Positions 8,882 to 23,662 of a DNA stretch of 64,000 nucleotides are shown here, one piece after another. How positions within the stretch are numbered: the first letter of the stretch is position 1; every line of letters begins with the position of its first letter. The translations under genes and the position numbers were made by a program. Source of the stretch: Halictus rubicundus. Lineage: Eukaryota > Arthropoda > Insecta > Hymenoptera > Halictidae. Location of the stretch: NCBI RefSeq assembly GCF_050948215.1, contig NW_027488817.1:279877-343876 (forward strand). Reading direction: 5' to 3'. The notes under the pieces were generated by a model, which saw only the letters and a list, made by a program, of their open reading frames with translations, was not told the DNA's origin and made no database searches.

Positions 8882-11599
8882 CCTCTATCATATCCTATCC
8901 TCTTTCCTATAATATCATCTATCCTATCCTATTCCCTATCCTATCCTATCCTCTATCCTATCCTATCCTCTATCCTATCCTATCCTCAACCCTATCCTAT
9001 CCTCAATTCTATCCTATACTCCATCCTATCCTATCCGCTATCCTATCCTATCCTCTATAATATCGTATCCTCTATCATATCCAATCCTCTATCCTATAAT
9101 ATCCTCTATCCTATCCAATCCTCTATCCTATCCTCTATCCTATTCTCTATCCAATCCTATCCTCTTTCGTCTCCTATCCTCTATCCTATCTAATCCCCTA
9201 TCCCATCCTCTATCCTATCGTTTCCACTATCCTATCCTTTCCACTATCCTATCCTATCCTCTATCCTATCCTATCCTCTATCCTATCCTATCCTCTATCC
9301 TATCCTATCCCCTATCCTATCCTATCGTCTATGCTATCCTATCCTCTATCCTATCGTATCCTCTACCCTATCCAATCCCCTATAATATACTCTAACATAT
9401 CCTATCATATATCCCATCCTATCCCCCATCCTATCCTATCCTCTTTCCTATAATATCATCTATCCTATCGTATCCTCTATCGTATCCAATCCCCAATCCT
9501 ATCCTCTATCCTATCCTATCCTCTATCGTATCCTATTCTGTATCCGATCAAATCCCCTATCCTATCCTATTCTCTATCCTATCCTCTATCGTATCGTATC
9601 CTCTATCCTATCCTATCCTCTATCAAATCCTATCCTCTATCCTATCCTATCCTCTATCCTATCCTATCCTCTATCCTATCCTATCCTCTATCCTATCCTA
9701 TCCTCTATCCTATCGTATACTCTATCCTATCCAATACTCTATCCTATCCTCTATCCTATCCTATACTCTAACTTATCATATCCTCTATCCTATCTTATCC
9801 TCTATAATATTCTATACTCTATCGTATCCTTTCCGCCATCCTATCCTATCCTGTCCTCTATCGAATCCTGTCCTCTATACTATCCAATCCCCTATCCTAT
9901 CCTCTATCCGATCCTATCCTCTATCCCATCCTATCCTCTATAATATCGTTTCCTCTGTCCTATCCTGTCCTCTATCCTATAATATCATCTATCCTATCCT
10001 ATTCTCTATCCTATCCTATCCTATCCTCTATCGTATCCTATCCTCTATCCTATCCAATCCTATATCCTATACTCTATCCTATCCTATTCTCTATCGTATC
10101 CTATCCTCTATCCTATCCTATACTCTATCCTATCCTTTCCGCTATCCTATCTTATCCTCTATTCTATCCAATCCTCTGTCCTATCCTATCCTCTATCCCG
10201 TCCTATACTCAATCCTATCCTATCCGCTATCCTATCCTATCCTCTATCCTATCCTATCCTCTTCTCTATCCTATCCTATCGTCTATAATATCGTATCCTC
10301 TGTCCTATCCTTGCTCTATCCTATAACATCATCTATCCTATCCTCTTCTCTATCCTATCCTATACTCTATAATATCGTATCCTGTATCCTATCCTATCCT
10401 CTATCGTATCCATCCTCTATCCTATCCAATCCTATATCCTATAATCTATCCTATCCTTTCCGCTATCCTATCTTATCCTCTATCCTATCCTATCCCCCAT
10501 CCTATCCTATCCTCTTTCCTATAATATCATCTATCCTATCCTATCCTGTATCGTATCCAATCCCCAATCCTATCCTCTATCCTATCCTATCCTCTATCGT
10601 ATCCTATCCTGTATCCGATCAAATCCCGTATCCTATCCTATTCTCTATCCTATCCTCTATCCTATTCAATCCGCTATCCTATCCTCTATCCTATCCTATC
10701 CCCTATCCTATCCTATTCTCTATCCTATCCTGTCCTCTATCCTGCAATATCATCTATCCTATCCTATTCTCTATCCTATCCTATCCTATCCTCTACCGTC
10801 TCCTATCCTGTACCCGATCCAATCCCCTATCGTATCCTCTATCCTATCCTATTCTCTATCCTATCCTATCCTCTATCCTATCCTCTATCCTATCCTCTAT
10901 CCTATCCTATCCTCTAACTTATCCTATCCTCTATCCTATCCTATCCTCTATCCTATCCTGTCCTCTATCCTGCAATATCATCTATCCTATCCTATTCTCT
11001 ATCCTATCCTATCCTATCTTCTTCCGTCTCCGATCCTGTATCCGATCCAATCCCCTATCGCATCCTCTATCCTATTCTATACTCTATAATATCCTTTCCG
11101 CCATCCTACCCTATCGTGTCCTCTATCAAATCCTATCCTCTATCCTATCCAATCCCCTATCCTATACTGTATCATATCCTATCATCTATCCTATCATATC
11201 CTCTATCCTATCCTATCGTCTATCCTATCCTCTATCCGACCCTATCATCTATCCTATCCTATCCTCTATCCTATCCTATCCTCTATCCTATCCTATCCTG
11301 TAGCCTATCCTATCCTCTATCCTGTCCTATCCTCTATCTGATCCTATCCTCTATCCTATCCTATCCTCTATCCTATCCTATCCTCTATCCTATCCTATCC
11401 TCTATCGTATCCTATCCTCTATCCTATCCTATCCTCTATCCTATCCTATCCTCTATCCTATCCTATCCTCTATCCTATCCTATCCTCTATCCTATCCTAT
11501 CCTCTATCCTGTCCTATCCTCTATCCTATCCTATCCTCTATCCTATCCTATCCTCTATCCTATCCTATCCTATCCTCTATCCTATCCTATCCTATCCTC

Positions 11600-12730
11600 T
11601 ATCCTATCCTATCCTCTATCCAACCCAGCCTCTATCCTATCCTATCCTGTATCCTATCCTATCCTGTATCCTATCCTATCCTGTATCCTATCCTATCCTA
11701 TCCTCTATCCTATCCTATCCACTATCCTATCCTATCCTCTATTGTATCCTATCCTCTATCCTATCCTATCCTCTAACCTATCATATCCTCTATCCTATCC
11801 TATCCTCTATCCTATCCTCTATCCTATCCTATCCTTAATCCTATCCTATTCTCCATGCTATCCTATCGTATCCTGTATCCTATCCCATCCTCTGCCCTAT
11901 CCTATACTCTATCCTATCATATCCTCTATCCTATCCTATCCACTATCCTATCCTATCCTCTATCCTATCCTCTATAATATCGTATCCTCTATCCTATCCT
12001 ATACTCTATCCTATCATATCCTCCATCCTATCCTATCCACTATCCTATAATACCCTCTACCCTATCCTATCCACTATCCTATAATACCCTCTATCCTACC
12101 CTTTCCTCTATCCTACTCTATCCTCTATCCTATCCTCTATAATATCGTATCCTCTATCCTATTCTATCCTCTATCCTATAGTATCATCTATCCTATGCTA
12201 TTCTCTATCCTATCCCATCCTCTGCCCTATCCTATACTCTATCCTTTTGTATCCTCTATCCTATTCTATAATCTATCCTGTCCAATCCACTATCCTATCC
12301 TATCCTTTATAATATCGTATCCGCTATCATATTCTATCCTCTATCCTATAATATCATCTAATCCTATCCTATTCTCTATCCTATCCTATCCTCTATCCTA
12401 TTCTATCGACTATCGTCTGCTATATCCTATCCTTTATCCCATCCTATCGACTATCGTCTGCTATATCCTATACTATCTACTATCCTATCCTATCCTCAAT
12501 CTTATCCTATCCTCTATCGTCTGTTCTATCCTATCCTATCCACCATCCTATCCTATCCTCAATCCTATCCTATACTCCATCCTATCCCATCCGCTATCCT
12601 ATACTATCCTCCATCCTATCCTATCCTCTATCCTATCCTATCCTCTATCCTATCCTCTACTCTATCCTATCCTATCGTCTATAATATCGTATCCTCTATC
12701 CTATCCTATCCTCTATCCTATCTAAACCCC
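11600..12730. repeat. Block duplicated 16.2 kb away (27750-28905)
   Basis: The rare word CAACCCAGCC occurs at 11621 and 27782. The interval from it to about 12725 matches 27782-28903 variant for variant. The offset moves from 16,161 to 16,178 bp across the block, a change of exactly 17 bp, one monomer. A third copy of the right half lies at 14925-15455. Confidence 0.75.
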
Positions 12731-15700
12731 TATCCTATCCTATCCTCTATCCTATGCTATCCTATCTATTATCGTATCCTCTATAATATCGTATCCTCCA
12801 TCCTATCCTATCCTCTTTGCTATCCTATCCTCAATCCTATCGTATCCTCTATAATATCGTATCCTGTATAATATCGTATCCTCTATCCTATCCTATCCTC
12901 TATCCTATAATATCATCTATCCTATCCTATTCTCTACCCTACCCTATCCTCCATCATATCCTATCCTCTATCGTCTCCTATCCTCTATCCTATCCCATCC
13001 TCTATCCTACCCTATTCTCTATCCTATCCTCTCTCCTATCCTATCCCCTATCCTATCCTATCCTTTATAATATCGTATCCGCTATCATATTCTATCCTGT
13101 ATCCTATAATATCATCTAATCCTATCCTATTCTCTATCCTATCCTAACCTCTATCCTATCCTATCGACTATCGTCTGCTATATCCTATCCTTTATCCCAT
13201 CCTATCGACTATCGTCTGCTATATCCTATACTATCTACTATCCTATCCTATCCTCAATCCTATCCTATCCTCTATCGTCTGTTCTATCCTATCCTATCTA
13301 CCATCCTATCCTATCCTCAATCCTATCCTCTACTCCATCCTATCCCATCCGCTATCCTATACTATCCTCCATCCTATCCTATCCTCTATCCTATCCTATC
13401 CTCTATCCTATCCTCTACTCTATCCTATCCTATCGTCTATAATATCGTATCCTCTATCCTATCCTATCCTCTATCCTATCCTATCCTCTATCCTATCCTA
13501 TCTATTATCGTATCCTCTATAATATCGTATCCTCCATCCTATCCTATCCTCTTTGCTATCCTATCCTCAATCCTATCGTATCCTCTATAATATCGTATCC
13601 TCTATAATATCGTATCCTCTATCCTATCCTATCCTCTATCCTATAATATCATCTATCCTATCCTATTCTCTATCCTACCCTATCCTCCATCCTATCCTAT
13701 CCTCTATCGTCTCCTATCCTCTTTCCTATCCCATCCTCTATCCTATCCTATTCTCTATCCTATCCTCTCTCCTATCCTATCCCCTATCCTATCCTATCCT
13801 TTATAATATCGTATCCGCTATCATATTCTATTCTGTATCCTATAATATCATCTAATCCTATCCTATTCTCTATCCTATCCTATCCTCTATCCTATCCTAT
13901 CGACTATCGTCTGCTATATCCTATCATTTATCCCATCCTATCGACTATCGTCTGCTATATCCTATACTATCTACTATCCTATCCTATCCTCAATCCTATC
14001 CTATCCTCTATCGTCTGTTCTATCCTATCCTATCTACCATCCTATCCTATCCTCAATCCTATCCTCTACTCTATCCTATCCTATCGTCTATAATATCGTA
14101 TCCTCTATCCTATCCTATCCTCTATCCTATCCTATCCTCTATCCTATCTAAACCCCTATCCTATCCTATCCTCTATCCTATCCTATCCTATCTATTATCG
14201 TATCCTCTATAATATCGTATCCTCCATCCTATCCTATCCTCTTTGCTATCCTATCCTCAATCCTATCGTATCCTCAATCCTATCGTATCCTCTATAATAT
14301 CGTATCCTCTATAATATCCTATCCTCTATCCTATAATATCATCTATCCTATCCTATTCTCTATCCTACCCTATCCTCCATCCTATCCTATCCTCTATCGT
14401 CTCCTATCCTCTATCCTATCCCATCCTCTATCCTATCCTATTCTCTATCCTATCCTCTCTCCTATCCTATCCCCTATCCTATCCTATCCTTTATAATATC
14501 GTATCCGCTATCATATTCTATCCTGTATCCTATAATATCATCTATCCTATCCTATTCTCTATCCTACCCTATCCTCCATCCTATCCTATCCTCTATCATA
14601 TCCTATCCTCTTTCCTATAATAACATCTATCCTATACTATTCTCTATCCTATCCTATCGTATAACTTATCCTATCCTCTATCCAATCCTATTCTCTATCC
14701 TATCCATTCCTCTATCCTATCCATTCCTCTATCCTATCCTCTATCCTATCCTATCCTCTATCGTCTCCTATCCTCTATCCTATCCTCTAGCCTATCCTAT
14801 TCTCAATCCTATCCTCTATCCTATCCTATCCTCTATCCTATCCTATCCTCTATCCTATCCTATCCTCTATCCTATCCTATCCTCTATCCTATCCTATCCT
14901 CTATCCTATAGTATCATCTATCCTATGCTATTCTCTATCCTATCCCATCCTCTGCCCTATCCTATACTCTATCCTTTTGTATCCTCTATCCTATTCTATA
15001 ATCTATCCTATCCAATCCACTATCCTATCCTATCCTTTATAATATCGTATCCGCTATCATATTCTATCCTCTATCCTATAATATCATCTAATCCTATCCT
15101 ATTCTCTATCCTATCCTATCCTCTATCCTATTCTATCGACTATCGTCTGCTATATCCTATCCTTTATCCCATCCTATCGACTATCGTCTGCTATATCCTA
15201 TACTATCTACTATCCTATCCTATCCTCAATCTTATCCTATCCTCTATCGTCTGTTCTATCCTATCCTATCCACCATCCTATCCTATCCTCAATCCTATCC
15301 TATACTCCATCCTATCCCATCCGCTATCCTATACTATCCTCCATCCTATCCTATCCTCTATCCTATCCTATCCTCTATCCTATCCTCTACTCTATCCTAT
15401 CCTATCGTCTATAATATCGTATCCTCTATCCTATCCTATCCTCTATCCTATCTAAACCCTTATCCTATCCTATCCTCTATCCTATGCTATCCTATCTATT
15501 ATCGTATCCTCTATAATATCGTATCCTCCATCCTATCCTATCCTCTTTGCTATCCTATCCTCAATCCTATCGTATCCTCTATAATATCGTATCCTCTATA
15601 ATATCGTATCCTCTATCCTATCCTATCCTCTATCCTATAATATCATCTATCCTATCCTATTCTCTATCCTACCCTATCCTCCATCATATCCTATCCTCTA

Positions 15701-17640
15701 TCGTCTCCTATCCTCTATCCTATCCCATCCTCTATCCTATCCTATTCTCTATCCTATCCTCTCTCCTATCCTATCCCCTATCCTATCCTATCCTTTATAA
15801 TATCGTATCCGCTATCATATTCTATCCTGTATCCTATAATATCATCTAATCCTATCCTATTCTCTATCCTATCCTATCCTCTATCCTATCCTATCGACTA
15901 TCGTCTGCTATATCCTATCCTTTATCCCATCCTATCGACTATCGTCTGGTATATCCTATACTATCTACTATCCTATCCTATCCTCAATCCTATCCTATCC
16001 TCTATCGTCTGTTCTATCCTATCCTATCTACCATCCTATCCTATCCTCAATCCTATCCTCTACTCCATCCTATCCCATCCGCTATCCTATACTATCCTCC
16101 ATCCTATCTTATCCTCTATCCTATCCTATCCTCTATCCTATCCTCTACTCTATCCTATCCTATCGTCTATAATATCGTATCCTCTATCCTATCCTATCCT
16201 CTATCCTATCCTATCCTCTATCCTATCCTATCTATTATCGTATCCTCTATAATATCGTATCCTCCATCCTATCCTATCCTCTTTGCTATCCTATCCTCAA
16301 TCCTATCGTATCCTCTATAATATCGTATCCTCTATAATATCGTATCCTCTATCCTATCCTATCCTCTATCCTATAATATCATCTATCCTATCCTATTCTC
16401 TATCCTACCCTATCCTCCATCCTATCCTATCCTCTATCGTCTCCTATCCTCTTTCCTATCCCATCCTCTATCCTATCCTATTCTCTATCCTATCCTCTCT
16501 CCTATCCTATCCCCTATCCTATCCTATCCTTTATAATATCGTATCCGCTATCATATTCTATTCTGTATCCTATAATATCATCTAATCCTATCCTATTCTC
16601 TATCCTATCCTATCCTCTATCCTATCCTATCGACTATCGTCTGCTATATCCTATCCTTTATCCCATCCTATCGACTATCGTCTGCTATATCCTATACTAT
16701 CTACTATCCTATCCTATCCTCAATCCTATCCTATCCTCTATCGTCTGTTCTATCCTATCCTATCTACCATCCTATCCTATCCTCAATCCTATCCTCTACT
16801 CTATCCTATCCTATCGTCTATAATATCGTATCCTCTATCCTATCCTATCCTCTATCCTATCCTATCCTCTATCCTATCTAAACCCCTATCCTATCCTATC
16901 CTCTATCCTATCCTATCCTATCTATTATCGTATCCTCTATAATATCGTATCCTCCATCCTATCCTATCCTCTTTGCTATCCTATCCTCAATCCTATCGTA
17001 TCCTCAATCCTATCGTATCCTCTATAATATCGTATCCTCTATAATATCCTATCCTCTATCCTATAATATCATCTATCCTATCCTATTCTCTATCCTACCC
17101 TATCCTCCATCCTATCCTATCCTCTATCGTCTCCTATCCTCTATCCTATCCCATCCTCTATCCTATCCTATTCTCTATCCTATCCTCTCTCCTATCCTAT
17201 CCCCTATCCTATCCTATCCTTTATAATATCGTATCCGCTATCATATTCTATCCTGTATCCTATAATATCATCTATCCTATCCTATTCTCTATCCTACCCT
17301 ATCCTCCATCCTATCCTATCCTCTATCATATCCTATCCTCTTTCCTATAATAACATCTATCCTATACTATTCTCTATCCTATCCTATCGTATAACTTATC
17401 CTATCCTCTATCCAATCCTATTCTCTATCCTATCCATTCCTCTATCCTATCCTCTATCCTATCCTATCCTCTATCGTCTCCTATCCTCTATCCTATCCTC
17501 TAGCCTATCCTATTCTCAATCCTATCCTCTATCCTATCCTATCCTCTATCCTATCCTATCCTCTATCCTATCCTATCCTCTATCCTATCCTATCCTCTAT
17601 CCTATCCTATCCTCTATCCGATCCTATCCTCTATCCTATC
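12170..17640. repeat. Tandem 2,730-bp higher-order duplication in the satellite
   Basis: Landmark variants recur at an exact 2,730-bp offset: a CTTTGCTATCC variant at 12815, 13551 and 14241 reappears at 15545, 16281 and 16971, and TTTCCTATAATAACATC at 14611 reappears at 17341. Within each unit the landmark itself repeats at 736 and 690 bp, so a roughly 0.7-kb sub-repeat is nested inside. The second copy lacks one 17-bp unit near 17440. Confidence 0.8.
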
Positions 17641-20499
17641 CTATCCTCCATCCTATCCTATCCTCTATCATATCCTATCCTCTTTCCTATAATAACATCT
17701 ATCCTATACTATTCTCTATCCTATCCTATCGTATAACTTATCCTATCCTCTATCCAATCCTATTCTCTATCCTATCCATTCCTCTATCCTATCCATTCCT
17801 CTATCCTATCCTCTATCCTATCCTCTATCGTCTCCTATCCTCTATCCTATCCTCTAGCCTATCCTATTCTCAATCCTATCCTCTATCCTATCCTATCCTC
17901 TATCCTATCCTATCCTCTATCCTATCCTATCCTCTATCCTATCCTATCCTCTATCCTATCCTATCCTCTATCCGATCCTATCCTCTATCCTATCCTATCC
18001 TCTATCCTATCCTATCCTCTATCCTATCCTATCCTCTATCCTATCCTATCCTCTATCCTATCCTATCCTCTATCCTATCCTATCCTCTATCCTATCCAAT
18101 CCTCTATCCTATCCTCTATCCTATCCTCTATGCTATCCTATCCTCTATCCTCTCCTATCCTCTATCATATCCTATCCTCTATCCTATCCTATCCTCAACC
18201 CTATCCTATCCTCTATCCTATTCTATCCTCTATCCTATCCTATCCTCAACCCTATCCTATCCTCTATCCTTTCCTATTCTCTATCCTATCCTATCGTCTA
18301 TCCTAACCTACCTTCTATCGTCTCCTGTCCTCTTACCTATTCAATCCCCCATCCTATTCTCTATCGTCTCCTATCCTCTATCCTATCCAATCCCCTATCC
18401 TATCCTATCCTCTATCCTATCCTATCCTCTATCCTATCCTCTATCCTATCCTCTATCCTATCCTATCCTCTATCCTATCCTATCCTCTATCCTATCCTAT
18501 CCTCTATCCTATCCTCTATCCTATCCTATCCTCTATCCTATCCTATCCTCTATTCTATCCTATCCTCTATCCTCTCCTATCCTCTATCCTATCCTATCCT
18601 CTATCCTATCCTATCCTCAACCCTATCCTATCCTCTATCCTATCCTATCCGCTTTCCTATCCTATTCTCTGTCCTATCCTATCCTCTATCCTATCCTATC
18701 CTCTATAGTATCCTGTCCTCTATCCTATCCAATCCTCTATCCTATCGTATCCTCTTTCCTATAATACCATCTATCCTATCCTATTCTCTATGGTCTCCTA
18801 GCCTGTATCCTATCCAATTTCCTATCCTATCCTCTATCCTATCCTATTCTCTGTGCTATCCTCTATCCTATCCTCTATCCTATCCCATTCTCTATCCTAT
18901 CCTATTCTCTGTGCTATCCTCTATCCTATCCTCTATCCTATCCCATTCTCTATCCTATCCTATCGTCTTTCCTATCATATTCTCTATCCTATCCTTTCCT
19001 TTATCCTATCCTATCCTCTCTAATCCTATGCTCAATCCTATCCTAGCCTCTATCCTATCCTATCCTCTATCCTATCCAATTCTCTATCCTATCTTCCATT
19101 CCATTCTATCCTCTATCCTATCCTGTTCTCTATCCTATAATATCATCTATCCTATCCTATTCTCTATCGTATCCTATCTTATCCTCTACCGTCTCCTATC
19201 CTGTATCCGATCCAATCCCCTATCGTATCCTCTATCCTATCCTATTCTCTATCCTATTCTCTATCCTATCGTATCCTCTATCCTATCCAATCCTCTATCC
19301 TATCCTCTACCCTATCCTATCCTCTATCGTATCCTATCCTCTATCCTATCTTATCCTCTATCCTATTCTATACTCTATCCTATCCATTCCGCTATCCTAT
19401 CTTATCCTCTATCTTATCTTATCCTCCATCCTATAGTATCCTCTTTCCTATAATATCATCTAGCCTATTCTATCCTCTATCCTATCCTATCCTCTATCCT
19501 ATCCTATCCTCTATCCTATCCTATCCTCTATCCTATCCTATCCTCTATCCTATCCTATCCTCTATCCTCTATCCTATCCTCTATCCTATCCTATCCTATC
19601 CTCTATCCTATCCTATCCTCTATCCTATCCTATCCTCTATCCTATCCTATCCTCTATCCTATCCTATCCTCTATCCTATCCTATCCTCTATCCTATCCTA
19701 TCCTCTATCCTATCCTATCCTCTATCCTATCCTATCCTCTATCCTATCCTATCCTCTATCCTATCCTATCCTCTATCCTATCCTATCCTCTATCGTATCC
19801 TATCCTGTATCCGATCCAATCCCCTATCCTATCCTCTATCCTATCCTATTCTCTATCCTATCCTCTATCGTATCGTATCCTCTATCCTATCCAATCCTCT
19901 ATCCTATCCTCTATCCTATCCTCTATCCTATCCTCTATCCTATCCTATCCTCTATCCTATCCTGTCTTCTATCGTCTCCTGTCCTTTATCCTACCCATTC
20001 CCCTATCCTATCCTCTATCTTATCCTATCCTCTATCCCATCCAATCCCCTTTCCTATCCTCTATCCTATCCTATCCGATCCTCCATCCTATCCTATTCTC
20101 TATAATATCGTATCCTCTATCATTTCCTATCCTCTTTCCTATAACATCATCTACCCCATCCGAATCTCTTTCCTATCCTATCCTCTTTCCTATCCTATCC
20201 TCAATCCTATCCTATCCTCTATCCTATCCAATCCTCTATCCTATCCTCTATCCTATCCTATTCTGTGTGCTATTCTCTCTCCTATCCTATCCTCTATCCT
20301 ATCCCATTCTCTATCCTATCCTATCGTCTTTCCTATCCTATTCTCTATCCTATCCTATCCTGTATCCTATCCTATCCTCTCTCCAATCCTATCCTCAATC
20401 CCATTCTATCCTCTATCCTATCCTATCCTCTATCCTATCCTATCCTCTATACTATCCTATCCTCTATCCTATCGTATCCTCCATCCTATCCTATCCTCT

Positions 20500-23400
20500 A
20501 TCGTCTCCTATCCTCTATCCTATCCCATCCTCTATCCTATCCTATTCTCTATCCTATCCTCTCTCCTATCCTATCCCCTATCCTATCCTATCCTTTATAA
20601 TATCGTATCCGCTATCATATTCTATCCTGTATCCTATAATATCATCAATCCTATCCTATTCTCTATCCTACCCTATCCTCCATCCTATCCTATCCTCTAT
20701 CATATCCTATCCTCTTTCCTATAATAACATCTATCCTATACTATTCTCTATCCTATCCTATCGTATAACTTATCCTATCCTCTATCCAATCCTATTCTCT
20801 ATCCTATCCTATCCTCTATCCGATGCTCTATCCTATCCTATCCTCTATCCTATCCTATCATCTATCCTATCCTCTATCCTATCCTCTATCCTATCCTTTC
20901 CTCTATCGTATCCTATCCTCTATCCTATCCTTTCCTCTATCCTATCCTATCCTCTATCCTATCCTATCCTCTATCCGATCCTCTATCCTATCCTCTATCC
21001 TATCATCCATCCTATCCTATCCACTTTCCTATCCTTTCCTCTATCCTATCCTGTCCTCTATCCTATCATATCGCCTATAATATCGTATCCTCTTTCCTAT
21101 CCTATCCTCTTTGCTATAATATCATCTATCCTATTATATTCTCTATCCTATCCAATCCTCGAACCTATCCTATCCACTATCCTATCCAGTCACCTATCCT
21201 ATCCTCTATCCTATCCTATCCTCTATAATATCGTATTCTCTATCATATCCTATCCTCTATCCTATAATATCATCTATGCTTTCCTATTCTCTATCCTATC
21301 CTCTATCCGATCCTCTATCCTATCCTCTATCCTATCCAATCCTCTATCATATCCTCTATCCAATCATCCATCCTATCCTATCCACTGTCCTATCCTTTCC
21401 ACTATCCTATCCTGTCCTCTATCCTATCATATCGCCTATAATATCTCATCCTGTATCCTATCATCCATCCTATCCTATCCACTGTCCTATACTTTCCTCT
21501 ATCCTATCCTGTTCTCTATCCTATCATATCGCCTATAATATCGCATCCTCTATCCTATCCTATCCTCTTTGCTATAATATCATCTATCCTATCCTATCCT
21601 CTATCCTATCCTATCCTCTATCCGATGCTCTATCCTATCCTATTCTCTATCCTACCCTATCCTCCATCCTATCCTATCCTCTATCGTCTCCTATCCTCTA
21701 TCCTATCCCATCCTCTATCCTATCCTATTCTCTATCCTATCCTCTCTCCTATCCTATCCCCTATCCTATCCTATCCTTTATAATATCGTATCCGCTATCA
21801 TATTCTATTCTGTATCCTATAATATCATCTAATCCTATCCTATTCTCTATCCTATCCTATCCTCTATCCTATCCTATCGACTATCGTCTGCTATATCCTA
21901 TCCTTTATCCCATCCTATCGACTATCGTCTGCTATATCCTATACTATCTACTATCCTATCCTATCCTCAATCCTATCCTATCCTCTATCGTCTGTTCTAT
22001 CCTATCCTATCTACCATCCTATCCTATCCTCAATCCTATCCTCTACTCTATCCTATCCTATCGTCTATAATATCGTATCCTCTATCCTATCCTATCCTCT
22101 ATCCTATCCTATCCTCTATCCTATCCTATCCTCTATCCTATCTAAACCCCTATCCTATCCTATCCTCTATCCTATCCTATCCTATCTATTATCGTATCCT
22201 CTATAATATCGTATCCTCCATCCTATCCTATCCTCTTTGCTATCCTATCCTCAATCCTATCGTATCCTCTATAATATCGTATCCTCTATCCTATCCTATC
22301 CTCTATCCTATAATATCATCTATCCTATCCTATTCTCTATCCTACCCTATCCTCCATCCTATCCTATCCTCTATCGTCTCCTATCCTCTATCCTATCCCA
22401 TCCTCTATCCTATCCTATTCTCTATCCTATCCTCTCTCCTATCCTATCCCCTATCCTATCCTATCCTTTATAATATCGTATCCGCTATCATATTCTATCC
22501 TGTATCCTATAATATCATCAATCCTATCCTATTCTCTATCCTACCCTATCCTCCATCCTATCCTATCCTCTATCATATCCTATCCTCTTTCCTATAATAA
22601 CATCTATCCTATACTATTCTCTATCCTATCCTATCGTATAACTTATCCTATCCTCTATCCAATCCTATTCTCTATCCTATCCTATCCTCTATCCGATGCT
22701 CTATCCTATCCTATCCTCTATCCTATCCTATCATCTATCCTATCCTCTATCCTATCCTCTATCCTATCCTTTCCTCTATCGTATCCTATCCTCTATCCTA
22801 TCCTTTCCTCTATCCTATCCTATCCTCTATCCTATCCTATCCTCTATCCGATCCTCTATCCTATCCTCTATCCTATCATCCATCCTATCCTATCCACTTT
22901 CCTATCCTTTCCTCTATCCTATCCTGTCCTCTATCCTATCATATCGCCTATAATATCGTATCCTCTTTCCTATCCTATCCTCTTTGCTATAATATCATCT
23001 ATCCTATTATATTCTCTATCCTATCCAATCCTCGAACCTATCCTATCCACTATCCTATCCAGTCACCTATCCTATCCTCTATCCTATCCTATCCTCTATA
23101 ATATCGTATTCTCTATCATATCCTATCCTCTATCCTATAATATCATCTATGCTTTCCTATTCTCTATCCTATCCTCTATCCGATCCTCTATCCTATCCTC
23201 TATCCTATCCAATCCTCTATCATATCCTCTATCCAATCATCCATCCTATCCTATCCACTGTCCTATCCTTTCCACTATCCTATCCTGTCCTCTATCCTAT
23301 CATATCGCCTATAATATCTCATCCTGTATCCTATCATCCATCCTATCCTATCCACTGTCCTATACTTTCCTCTATCCTATCCTGTTCTCTATCCTATCAT

Positions 23401-23515
23401 ATCGCCTATAATATCGCATCCTCTATCCTATCCTATCCTCTTTGCTATAATATCATCTATCCTATCCTATCCTCTATCCTATCCTATCCTCTATCCGATG
23501 CTCTATCCTATCCTA
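20500..23515. repeat. Tandem 1,873-bp duplication in the satellite
   Basis: The segments at about 20500-21640 and 22370-23515 share their rare variants at a constant 1,873-bp offset, for example TTTCCTATAATAACATC at 20715 and 22588. The second copy ends just before the pure pentamer run and the retroposon insertion. Confidence 0.75.
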
Positions 23516-23520
23516 TCCTC

Positions 23521-23575
23521 TATCCTATCCTATCCTATCCTATCCTATCCTATCCTATCCTATCCTATCCTATCC
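23521..23575. repeat. Pure TATCC pentamer run (11 copies)
   Basis: Eleven uninterrupted TATCC units without the TC spacer of the 17-mer. It is the longest pure pentamer stretch I noticed and lies 75 bp from the retroposon insertion. Confidence 0.9.
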
Positions 23576-23634
23576 TTTATCCTATCCTATCCTCTATCCT
23601 ATCCTATCCTCTATTCTATACTATCCGCTATCCT

Positions 23635-23650
23635 ATCCAATCCTCTATCC
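23635..23650. repeat. Left target-site duplication of the retroposon
   Basis: ATCCAATCCTCTATCC, identical to 25096-25111 on the other side of the insert. It is itself satellite sequence, so a chance match is somewhat easier than usual, but its position exactly at the poly(T) supports target-primed insertion. Confidence 0.7.
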
Positions 23651-23662
23651 TTTTTTTTTTTT
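23651..23662 (-). other. Poly(A) tail of the retroposon
   Basis: Twelve T on the plus strand, directly next to the left target duplication. Confidence 0.85.

Larger units (their letters stand above)
8882..23650. repeat. TATCC/17-mer satellite array, left (degenerate) section
   Basis: Continuous satellite of TATCC pentamers interrupted by TC, most often as the 17-mer TCTATCCTATCCTATCC; a 12-bp form with two pentamers is also frequent. Many diverged monomers keep the 17-bp length, for example TCTATAATATCGTATCC. The plus strand consists of C, T and isolated A with rare G. Stop codons are therefore rare on the plus strand and frequent on the minus strand, and the plus-strand open frames have no coding meaning. 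The left border abuts the R1 remnant without a spacer; the right border is the poly(T) of an inserted retroposon. Confidence 0.97.
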
